Shown one piece after another: positions 55,665 through 64,000 of a DNA stretch of 64,000 nucleotides. How positions within the stretch are numbered: the first letter of the stretch is position 1; the number at the start of each line of letters is the position of its first letter. A model generated the notes under the pieces. That model was not told the origin of the DNA and searched no databases. It saw only the letters and a program-made list of their open reading frames with translations. A program made the position numbers and the translations under genes. Source of the stretch: Euborellia annulipes (taxonomy: Eukaryota > Arthropoda > Insecta > Dermaptera > Anisolabididae); NCBI GenBank assembly GCA_023213315.1, contig JAKCPI010024904.1, positions 1 to 64,000 of the forward strand, in the 5' to 3' direction.

Positions 55665-56312
55665 ACGCCTATTCGGTGGAATTTTGTCCTTGTTATTATA
55701 CAGGAAAGATAAACTTTCCTGGGACTTGAGGGCAGTCTGCAAACCATAACTCTTAAAAATCTTTTGAATCTTTTCTGAGATACCAGGAATGTGGCTTAGT
55801 GAAAAATATAAATTATTTTTGATAGCGGGAGTAGTTGAATTATTATTTTTCACCATTCTGAACTTTTGTTCAAATTTATTTATTGCATAATTAATGCAAT
55901 GTCTCGGATATGAGTTCGTCAATGCCACCTTCCTGAAATCTTCTATATTTTTACTAATAAATTGCATATCACATAGTGTGTAAATGCGCCTTAAGAAGTA
56001 ATTCAAGGTGTTGAGTTTATATAAGAATGGTGTATCAGAGTTATAATTTACAAATCTGCCACTGTCCGACGATTTCCTAAAAATGTCAAATGACATAGAG
56101 CCATCCAAATTTTTAATTATTAAAATATCAAGAAATGATATTTTGTTATTTAATTCGGTCTCAAAAGTAAATCTTATATCCGGATGGAAACTGTTAAATT
56201 TATCTAAGATGGTGTTAATATTAGATTTAGACACTATTGCCAAGGAATCATCTACATATTGTAGATATATTGTCAATATAGGTGTGTGTAAGAGAAAAAT
56301 GGTAAAAATCAT
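55665..56312 (-). pseudogene. Penelope-like reverse transcriptase, C-terminal part
   Basis: The minus-strand reading carries YLQYVDDSLAIV (RT active site), FTFETELNNKISFLDILI (the F-L-D motif typical of Penelope RTs), YNSDTPFLYKLNTLNYFLRR, and ends near NNKDKIPPNRRSN, just where the GIY-YIG endonuclease would begin. The open frame runs on to 55437, but those codons belong to the Helentron-like insertion. The RT fingers and first catalytic Asp are missing upstream of 56312. The gene is broken at both ends and cannot encode an active enzyme. Confidence 0.8.
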
Positions 56313-57399
56313 TTGTATATTAATTAGTTCGTTATTGAGATTAAAAATTATTTTATATAAAATTAATTTTTTTTCATAAAAGTGTAATATTTTTTCTCTT
56401 TTTCTTTATTTTTTAACCTTTTGACCGTATTATGGGATTTACTTGTTTATTGCCTTCTCAAATATGTTAAATTGAATAAATAAATATTTATTATCGGCTT
56501 CTCACCTCAGCCACTGACCTAATAATAGAGGTCATTAAAATGATAAACCATCTCAGGAATAATATATATTTGTAAATTAATAAACATTTTATCAAAGCAT
56601 ACTGTTACTTAAGCGAATACACACGTATTGAATGACTGGAAGCATACAAATTAAAATTATTTATATACCACATAATGTATATAAAGAAATATTTAATATA
56701 ACAACTCTATACACTTATACTGTAAGAATTTTTGTATATCTTATATAAAATATTTTATTTGTATTTGTGATTAACAACTTAAAAATTAATTAAATGTATG
56801 ACTTTCCAGCTCTAATTGACTGATGATGGCATTAGCAGAATAAAGCCGAAACGTCACAACACTTGAGAGTTTTTATTTAATATAGAGGCTCACTTATTGG
56901 CTGCCTACTCCCTTGGTCCTGTATCAACTATATCTACAGCCACTCAATCTTATATTAAAATACCTATGTACAAAAATGATTAAAAAGTAAAAAATACAAA
57001 AAATTACAGGGTCCTAAAACAATATCCTGTATCATCAATAGGTATTTTAAATTGAATAAAACTTTTTTTTCTCATAAAAATTTTACAATTATATTTTTTA
57101 AAATTAAAAAAAAAAAAAATTATAATTAAAATAATATTTTTTTTACAAATTTCTGTACATATTTAAATTTAATTAAAACTTTTTTCCCCCAAATGCGTTT
57201 TATTAGGCGATAACCTAAAAAAACCTATTTTGGGAGTTTTAAAAACCTAAAAACGAGACGAACCGTAACTAAAATCACCTAAATGCGTTTTATTGGGCGA
57301 AAACCTAAAAAAAAAAAAAAAAACAACTTTTGGGTGTTACATAAACCTAAAAACGAGTCAAATCGAACCTAAAAATCCGGTCCCTAATTATCACTCTCA

Positions 57400-58735
57400 G
57401 TCCATAATAACACACTACAGTATATCTACCAATTTGGTCATTGGTTTTGTTATATTCGGCCTAAAAATTTCTTTGGCCAATCTGACCAAGAGGAACAATA
57501 TATTGACAATGACTTGGCCCTGGTGATGGTCCTATATGTGACCGAAACTTTGGCCCTGGCACTTTATGTTAAATAAATAAAAATTGAAAACCTACTAGCT
57601 GCGTTGCTCATTTGGTATTTCCTGAACCTTAAAATATATTATTGAATATCTATCCTCTATCTCCTATCATCTATCATCTATTTATTTGAATATGAATCTA
57701 AATAAGACAGAATGCGGTGTTTATAACATTTACTTAAGGAATAAACTCCGCTCCGTTGTCTTTTGTCCTTTTCTGAGGGACGGCCGCTTCAAGGCCGCCT
57801 TCTTCGAATGCCGTTATTTCTTTATAACCTTCTTTTCTCTGATTGTTCTCAGGCCTATTACTTGATTCTATCTTAAATATTCAACAAAATTTCAATCCCA
57901 AGAGATCCCTTTCTTCATTTTCATCAGAGGTTAACATAAAAGCTAAAACTCAAATTCCTATTCAATAACTTATGAGAAAACTACTAATAAAAGTATTGCT
58001 TTTTATTTTAATAAATTATAAACTATCATATTTATAAAAGTAATTCTGTTATTTATTTTAACTAACAATTTAATTATTAAATAATTACTGCCTTTTCAAT
58101 TTAAATAGATTTAAAAGGATTTTATGCTATGTAACTATTTTTATATGTAAAAAAAACACTACTTTGGACTCAGTCCCCTATCAATTTAAGGGGTCTTTAC
58201 TAATACTTATTGTTCAGTAATGGGGCTGTTTCTTTCTCTTATCAATCTGCCATATAGCTCAGCATTCTATATTATATAATATTTCAAATTTCATAAAATA
58301 AAAATATTTATTCAATATTTAATGCAAACAAATCTTCAAGCAGCCACTGGACCATAACTCATAAAATAAAAGGATTTTGCGAAAGCTTTTAGCAGATTTA
58401 CATTTCATTTTTTAATGCCTTTCATTGGACGTAATTTTTTTTTAAATCTATATCATAATAAAGCTGGAAGTTGAGTTGTTGAGTTCAAAGTGTGCACATG
58501 TATTTTTGATCGATCCAGGTTTTTTGAAGAAAAAAATTGGGATTTTTTAAAGATATTTTCTTGAAGTTGACACCGTTTTGATGCTCGGAGGACGCCGAAC
58601 AGGAGAAGATCAAACTCCGGGGCTTTTAAAAGCTGTCCAGGACGAGAGGAATAATACGAAAATTATATTGAAAATATATATAGTTAAAACGGATAATCTA
58701 TTCCAAGTAAGTCTAATCAACTCTAAAAATAATTA
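57400..58735. other. AT-rich region without recognised gene
   Basis: At 57520-57551 CTGGTGATGGTCCTATATGT then GACCGAAACTTT is a decayed hammerhead/Penelope-type end. 57600-58735 shows no repeat partner or supported ORF. Confidence 0.4.
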
Positions 58736-58739
58736 GATA

Positions 58740-59112
58740 AATAAATTGATAAGGAAAAAACAGAACTTATAAAAATTTTAAATGAATGGAAGGAAGAGAT
58801 AAAAATCAATTTAGAAAAAAATAGCAAATTTAAAAACTATTTAGGAGACTTGCTTGATGAAAAATATAATGAAACAAAAAAAAGTAGACAAAATAGATAG
58901 AGAAATGATAATGAGAAACATAATTAGTCAAGGTTTGGAAGAAGGAGAAGAAAATATTAACAATAGAATACTTTAGACACTTTAGAAACTAAAGTAATTA
59001 ATTTTATTAAAGAAAAACTTTGTTCTGATATTAATATAAATCAAATTGATTATATTAAAAGAATTGGTAAGCCAAACGAAGGCAAAATCAGACTAATATT
59101 GATAGCATTTTT
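58740..59112 (+). pseudogene. LINE ORF1-like remnant
   Basis: With frame breaks, the + strand encodes a Lys/Glu/Asn-rich coiled-coil-like stretch (NEWKEEIKINLEKNSKF...), then TKVINFIKEKLCSDININQI and DYIKRIGKPNEGKIRLILIA. The last part resembles the conserved end of ORF1 proteins of insect LINEs (hydrophobic heptads, then I-x-R-x-G-K...R-P-I-L-V-x-F). ORF1p binds element RNA. At least two stops or shifts; no ORF2 follows. An (AAT)n run follows at 59117-59137. Confidence 0.5.
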
Positions 59113-59845
59113 AGCTTTTAATAATAATAATAATAATTTATTTCCAACACGGAGATATACATATGTTCATACAATGTATTTCTCAATGCATCGAAGTCCT
59201 CATCTACAGCAGAAGTCAATTTGATGACGGACGCTCGAGCATTTGTATAGGTCATTTTGATAACTTACCTACCCCAACATGAAATTCGGAGTTGAAGGAC
59301 AAACTTTGCTATTCCGCCCATAGGATTTACATTGAAGCGCTTTTAAATCAGGCTAATTAGCTTATAAATTTTAATTTTTTCAGCTATTTGATCAAATATT
59401 AATATAAAATAGGATCATTAGATTTATATAGGTGCTTATTTATCCATAAACAAGTTTAATTTCATGTGATTTAACGGTAGAACAATTTTGTTAGGTTATG
59501 GTAAAAATTTCTAATTTATCTATTTTTGTCCTTATTTAATATCTTTTGGAAAATCTGTCTGTTAATAGCTATCAAAAAATAAATAAAGACAAGGAAGGAT
59601 GGGTTTTTATAAAATTACAACAGAAAATACCTGATATAATGTTTGTATTTATTTATTATATGTACATTTACCTTATAAAGATCTATGAAATAATGTGTTA
59701 AAACATATAATTATTATTTTTATAGGCCTATATTAATTTAATATAGAAAGATTAATATAAATATTAATTTATTTTATTTGTTTTTTTAATCCCAGGAGTT
59801 TATTTTGCCTTTCTTCAGGTATATATGAGAATCTATCTGAGTAAC

Positions 59846-59880
<35 letters not shown>

Positions 59881-60244
59881 AAGTAATTAAGTAATTAAAA
59901 TTTTACAGTAGAAATATAAATTATTTCGAAAATAATGAATAATTGCAATGTATGAATGGAAATATATATAGGTAAATGTAGAATGGGTGGTTGAATCATA
60001 TTTGGAATAAGAAAAGTAAACATACCTTTAAACCCTTCCTTTGTTGTTCATATCGCTGTCTTTTTTATTTAAATATGTTTATTACTTAGATTATATCCGT
60101 TTATTTTAATTATAACACATATTCAAGCACTATTCAAGCCAGGAGAGGCCCACTTGTCACTTGTGAGATGTTTCACCTTTGTTGATTATCCTAAATAATG
60201 TTTTGAATCATTATATGAAACTAAATAGATATTTTTATTTGTTA

Positions 60245-60794
60245 TAGTCGCAAAGCCCGCCTTCGGCGGGCTTTCCGCTTAGCCAGGGGCTGCGCCCCTG
60301 GACCCCCTTGCACGCCTTTGGCGAGCAAGTTTATTCCCAATTTGGGATATTTCTTGTTGCAATGCAAGTGTTAAGATGTTAAGGAAGGATCTTATATTCA
60401 AGCGAGGCGAGGGTACCGATTGGGAACAGCACAAAAGGGACTGTTTATGACTGTTTAAAGGGTCAGTCACCTCTCTTCGTTTTTCAACTGCTGCGTAGCC
60501 CCGCCCCCAGCCCATAGTCAGGTAGGAAGCTGTTTCACAGAGCAAAAATGACGCTCTCTAATTTCTAGCCAACTTGTTGATTTTGTGTTCCAATATTGAA
60601 GAAATTTGATTATAATTAATTTTCCAAAACATTTAAGAGATTCAAATTATTACTACGTTACTCCCAGAGCCATATACTATATGTGTACTTAATTTCAAAT
60701 GAATTCATTGAAAATTGTGGATTTCTATAGAACATATACATACATATTTACATACATACATACATTTTTCCCATTTCATTTTTATATATATAGA
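60245..60794 (-). mobile_element. Helitron-like insertion with preserved empty site
   Basis: On the minus strand it starts TCTATATATATAAAAATG and ends with hairpin AAAGCCCGCC/GGCGGGCTTT (60252-60274) and GCGACTA. The sister copy B reads CTCAGGTAAATAACAAAT without the insert, showing insertion between A and T with no duplication, as for Helitrons. The 3' end lacks the full CTRR. 550 bp; the ORF in it is not conserved. Confidence 0.7.
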
Positions 60795-60889
60795 TTTACC
60801 TGAGATAAAGTGTTTAAGTGTATTTGAACTTCGTTTCAGTCAAATTTCTTGTTGTTTATTGAGCATAATCTCTGACACTGACAGTTGAT

Positions 60890-61075
60890 TCAACTTATTT
60901 TATGTTTAAAATTTAATTCTGTAAAGAATCTGTACTTCTCTTGATATCCTTTACGAGCACAATTGATAATATTACAAAATTTTGGCATCTTTGAGTATTT
61001 GGAGAGCATAAATAACTCAAAAACAAACATTATCATATAAATCCCTATGTAAATGCATTGAAGTTTGTCCTTCAA
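60890..61075 (-). pseudogene. THAP-like zinc-finger N-terminus (copy A)
   Basis: Within a 61-codon ORF, MPKFCNIINCARKGYQEKYR followed by FFTELN is the opening of a THAP C2CH zinc finger (M-P-x-x-C-x4-C-x-x-R/K...F). THAP domains bind transposon ends in P-element and related transposases. The reading stops after 32 residues of the domain; the downstream W-x-x-x-x-H part is not seen. An upstream Met would add a hydrophobic leader (IGIYMIMFVFELF) that is probably not translated. Confidence 0.5.
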
Positions 61076-61135
61076 CTCCGAATTTCATGTTGGGGTAGGT
61101 AAGTTATCAAAATGACCTATAACTAACTGTTCAAT

Positions 61136-62445
61136 AGGTCATTTTGATAACTTACCTACCCCAACATGAAATTCGGAGTTGAAGGACAAACTTCAATGCA
61201 TTTACATAGGGATTTATATGATAATGTTTGTTTTTGAGTTATTTAGGCTCTCCAAATACTCAAAGATGCCAAAATTTTGTAATATTATCAATTGTGCTCG
61301 TAAAGGATATCAAGAGAAGTACAGATTCTTTACAGAATTAAATTTTAAACATAAAATAAGTTGAATCAACTGTCAGTGTCAGAGATTATGCTCAATAAAC
61401 AACAAGAAATTTGACTGAAACGAAGTTCAAATACACTTAAACACTTTATCTCAGGTAAATAACAAATAAAAATATCTATTTAGTTTCATATAATGATTCA
61501 AAACATTATTTAGGATAATCAACAAAGGTGAAACATCTCACAAGTGACAAGTGGGCCTCTCCTGGCTTGAATAGTGCTTGAATATGTGTTATAATTAAAA
61601 TAAACGGATATAATCTAAGTAATAAACATATTTAAATAAAAAAGACAGCGATATGAACAACAAAGGAAGGGTTTAAAGGTATGTTTACTTTTCTTATTCC
61701 AAATATGATTCAACCACCCATTCTACATTTACCTATATATATTTCCATTCATACATTGCAATTATTCATTATTTTCGAAATAATTTATATTTCTACTGTA
61801 AAATTTTAATTACTTAATTACTTGTTTTTTTTTTTTTTTTTTTTTATAGTTACTCAGATAGATTCTCATATATACCTGAAGAAAGGCAAAATAAACTCCT
61901 GGGATTAAAAAAACAAATAAAATAAATTAATATTTATATTAATCTTTCTATATTAAATTAATATAGGCCTATAAAAATAATAATTATATGTTTTAACACA
62001 TTATTTCATAGATCTTTATAAGGTAAATGTACATATAATAAATAAATACAAACATTATATCAGGTATTTTCTGTTGTAATTTTATAAAAACCCATCCTTC
62101 CTTGTCTTTATTTATTTTTTAATAGCTATTAACAGACAGATTTTCCAAAAGATATTAAATAAGGACAAAAATAGATAAATTAGAAATTTTTACCATAACC
62201 TAACAAAATTGTTCTACCGTTAAATCACATGAAATTAAACTTGTTTATGGATAAATAAGCACCTATATAAATCTAATGATCCTATTTTATATTAATATTT
62301 GATCAAATAGCTGAAAAAATTAAAATTTATAAGCTAATTAGCCTGATTTAAAAGCGCTTCAATGTAAATCCTATGGGCGGAATAGCAAAGTTTGTCCTTC
62401 AACTCCGAATTTCATGTTGGGGTAGGTAAGTTATCAAAATGACCT
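61136..62445 (+). mobile_element. THAP-type DNA transposon, copy B
   Basis: 1310 bp with both inverted ends (AGGTCATTTTGATAAC at 61136; TTATCAAAATGACCT ending 62445). It lies head to head with copy A, 17 bp apart, forming a 3.2-kb near-perfect palindrome. Divergence by eye is very low. AT flanks each of the four ends. Confidence 0.7.
61179..61364 (+). pseudogene. THAP-like zinc-finger N-terminus (copy B)
   Basis: Same ORF as in copy A with one visible change (FELFRL versus FELFML in the leader). MPKFCNIINCARKG starts at 61266. The reading ends at a TGA after KHKIS, so only the start of a transposase remains in both copies and the element is internally deleted or interrupted by an intron at this point. 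Confidence 0.5.
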
Positions 62446-62509
62446 ATTAACATTTTGATTTATTTAAAATATATTTAAATATGAGAACATACAAATATAT
62501 TACAATTAT

Positions 62510-63979
62510 TACTTTCTCTCACTTGAAATATACAATAAATATATACAAGAATTATAAATATTATAATTATTTTAAAATTTTTTTATTTTTTATTATTTTT
62601 TGTAAATTATTATTCAATACAATTTTAATATAATTATTTGACATGAAATTTATATCTAATTCATCGATTTTTAACTTATTAAATTCCCTTTGTGCTCGTG
62701 TCATAGGATTCTTATTATTAATTTTTTTAATAATTACACTTAAAATTAACTTGTTCCAGTAACATTGGACAATTCACATAATTATTTAATATCTTATATA
62801 AGAACAGAATATCATTAATTAAAACAAATTTATCTACTGATTTCAAACCGATTATTCCACACACAATTTGAAAATTATAAAATTTATAAAATCTTAAATA
62901 TTTGACATAAACGTGCCATACAAATTTCTTTACTAACTTATCAAAAATATCAAAGTTTCTCTCACCGCCCCATATTACAGAACCATATAATAATCTGCTT
63001 AAAACCAGACTTCTAAATAGGGAAATGACTCAGTCTTTATTGTGAAATTCTCTAGTTATATTCTGAATCAGGCCTAGCACTCTGTTACAGTTTACTCTCG
63101 TCATTTGAAGATGATGTTTAAATCAAGGGCGGATCCAGAGGTGTTTCTCGGGGGGGGGGGGTAATTTGGAGTGACTCGTCGCACAGCACACTATTTTTTC
63201 TTAATTTCAGTAATTTAAAGGCGCATTCTGTACTTGTTTGCCAGAATATAAATATAAATCAAATTTTTAAGTATTAATTTTTAAAATTTTACGTGAAAAA
63301 TAAATTTTTTTGCAAAAAAAAGTTATTTTTTTCAAATCTCGGGGGGGGGGATAATTACCCCCTTTACCCCCCTTGTATCCGCCCTTGGTTTAAATGAGAG
63401 TTTTCTATCAAAGTACACACCTAGATCTTTGATTGTTTCAGTGTTGGTTATATCATCATTGCCCAATTTATAGACATATGTTAAAATCACAGTTTTCCTA
63501 GAGTAAGATATTGATTTTGTTTTACTCTTATTTATTTTAAGTTCATTTTTAGAACACCATTCCTGCACAGTGTCTATGTCACGTTGTAAGCTGGAGCAAT
63601 CCAGTACATTGTCTATTGACCTAAAAACTTTCAAATCATCAGCATATAACAAAGCTCTTGAGAATTTCATGCTGTCTAAGAGGTCATTTATGTAAATTAC
63701 AAAACACAATGGCCCCAAGACACTTCCCTGAGGAACTCCATTGTCAACCAAATACGAACATTCTGATACAATATTGTTACATTTTATGGTGTTCTTTCTT
63801 TTACTGAAATAACTCGAAAACCAAGAACATATTCTTTCATCGACGCTGTAACGGGACATCTTGTCAACCAACAAGGAGTGATTGACGCAGTCAAATGCCT
63901 TAGATAAATCAAAGTACACCGTGTCCACTTGTTTACTAGCCATCAGAGCATCAGAGACCACCGACGAGAAACAACACAA
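62510..63979 (-). pseudogene. LINE (Jockey/RTE-like) reverse transcriptase, split by a MITE
   Basis: The minus strand runs off the window's right edge. It encodes RT motifs VDTVYFDLSKAFDCVNHSLL (motif A), NGVPQGSVLGPLCFVIYIND (motif B), ALLYADDLKVF (motif C, active site), NELKINKSKTKSISYSR and IKDLGVYFDRKLSF. A 264-bp MITE interrupts there. Beyond it the frame resumes with HLQMTRVNCNRVLGLIQNIT, a stop at NKD, then FRSLVLSRLLYGSVIWGG and a C-terminal tail to about 62690. The conserved LYGSVIW block is the usual post-thumb motif. Inactive because of the stop and the insertion. Confidence 0.9.
63124..63387. mobile_element. hAT-type MITE (CAAGGGCGGATCC family) inside the LINE RT
   Basis: Termini CAAGGGCGGATCCAGAGG and TTGTATCCGCCCTTG, flanked by the perfect 8-bp duplication GTTTAAAT (63116-63123, 63388-63395). 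Removing one duplication and the MITE restores continuity of the LINE reading at DRKLSF/HLQM. G runs near both inner ends. Confidence 0.92.
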
Positions 63980-64000
63980 GTTGGAGATGGTTGATCTGCC

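Larger units (their letters stand above)
51366..55665 (+). mobile_element. Helentron-like non-autonomous element carrying two tandem arrays
   Basis: 5' end TCTCTATATATATAAAGAGA followed by ACTGATTGGCTGACTGACTT; 3' part with GAAAATCGGTCCAGTAGTTT, four or more GACA units and TTTTATATAATAGTATAGAT. This head-and-tail layout with satellite-like interiors is typical of Helentron/DINE-type elements. The pLTR copy at 56.7 kb shows the host sequence continuing GTTGTTATATTAAAT, so insertion was between A and T on the left. No Rep/helicase. Confidence 0.65.
51045..57023 (-). mobile_element. Penelope-like element with inverted, hammerhead-bearing ends
   Basis: About 320-bp ends (51045-51366 and 56702-57023) are near-identical inverted repeats. 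Each contains CTGATGATGGCATTAGCAG followed by AATAAAGCCGAAACGTC, the intact hammerhead core with a short GGC/GCC stem II. A minus-strand RT fragment with YVDD lies between them. Inverted terminal repeats with hammerhead motifs are known for Penelope-like elements. A Helentron-like element occupies 51366-55665 and removes the link between RT and the left end. Confidence 0.8.
50756..57386. mobile_element. hAT element hosting a Penelope/Helentron nest
   Basis: Ends TAGGGACCGGATTCTTAGGT and AACCTAAAAATCCGGTCCCT (followed by A) are inverted, flanked by the perfect 8-bp duplication ATTATCAC (50748-50755, 57387-57394). Only about 660 bp belong to the hAT element itself, with repeated CCTAAA-rich subterminal DNA. 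The rest is the inserted Penelope-like unit. No hAT transposase. Confidence 0.85.
59249..61118 (-). mobile_element. THAP-type DNA transposon, copy A (with Helitron-like insert)
   Basis: About 58-bp inverted ends start AGGTCATTTTGATAACTTAC and continue CTACCCCAACATGAAATTCG. Both ends are present (59249; 61118) and flanked by AT. The copy mirrors copy B over its whole length apart from a 550-bp insertion at 60245-60794. The minus strand carries a THAP-like start near the right end. Superfamily is open (P-like or PIF/Harbinger-like use THAP domains). Confidence 0.7.

Noticed and set aside
60279..60545. 88-codon minus-strand ORF in the Helitron-like insert
   Set aside because: It is not maintained in the related copy at 42.9-43.2 kb, and there is no Rep or helicase motif.

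Overview
The window is arthropod-like nuclear DNA: AT-rich, intron-bearing and dominated by transposable elements. The one confidently host exon (14003-14169, + strand) is an internal exon of a cGMP-dependent protein kinase of the Drosophila foraging (PKG) type. It carries the start of the first cyclic-nucleotide-binding domain and has consensus splice sites on both sides. Most of the window is therefore probably PKG intron that has been inflated by transposons. A second, less certain host candidate is a proline-rich ORF at 37663-38100 on the same strand. It ends at a possible splice donor and could be an alternative first exon.

Layout. 0-3.8 kb: unclassified repeats, a trio of CTCF-like motifs, a hairpin-ended repeat (family F here) and a 0.89-kb foldback palindrome. 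3.8-6.3 kb: a unit bounded by 266-bp inverted repeats with a degenerate hammerhead-like motif, of Penelope-like type. 6.3-9 kb: rearranged Helentron-type satellite sequence and a family F copy. 10-13.4 kb: a palindrome, a long copy of a family with CCCGTACGG ends that keeps two exon-like segments, a tRNA-derived SINE and a LINE endonuclease remnant. 14-19.6 kb: the PKG exon, then nested MITEs. 19.7-26.3 kb: two CCCGTACGG elements, one split by a young Ty3/Gypsy retrotransposon with near-identical LTRs, a GTAGA target duplication and gag, protease, RT, RNase H and integrase. 26-35 kb: tandem and dispersed repeats, further MITEs, a LINE RT tail and a 1.46-kb hAT element that retains the end of its transposase. 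35-38 kb: a hAT MITE in a possible LTR remnant, then the proline-rich ORF. 38.9-42.3 kb: a hAT-like element with 0.9-kb inverted arms. 42.3-48 kb: hammerhead-bearing inverted repeats around a Helitron-like element that is itself split by a 2.4-kb element with CACAGTG ends (Transib-like), then a truncated Gypsy. 48.2-49.2 kb: a mariner remnant cut by a MITE. 50.8-57.4 kb: a three-level nest, namely a hAT element (8-bp target duplication ATTATCAC) holding a Penelope-like element with inverted hammerhead-bearing ends, which holds a Helentron-like element with two tandem arrays (150-bp and about 117-bp units). 58.7-64 kb: a LINE ORF1 remnant, two head-to-head copies of a transposon with a THAP-like N-terminus, one interrupted by a Helitron-like insertion whose empty site is kept in the other copy, and a LINE RT split by a hAT MITE.

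No rRNA, functional tRNA gene or CRISPR array was seen. Most short ORFs are chance readings through repeats. The most informative signals are the hammerhead-core motifs at Penelope-like ends, the Transib-like element, the CCCGTACGG family carrying part of a spliced gene, and the nested insertions with readable target duplications or empty sites. Superfamily names rest on termini, target duplications and protein motifs read by eye; no database search was possible.
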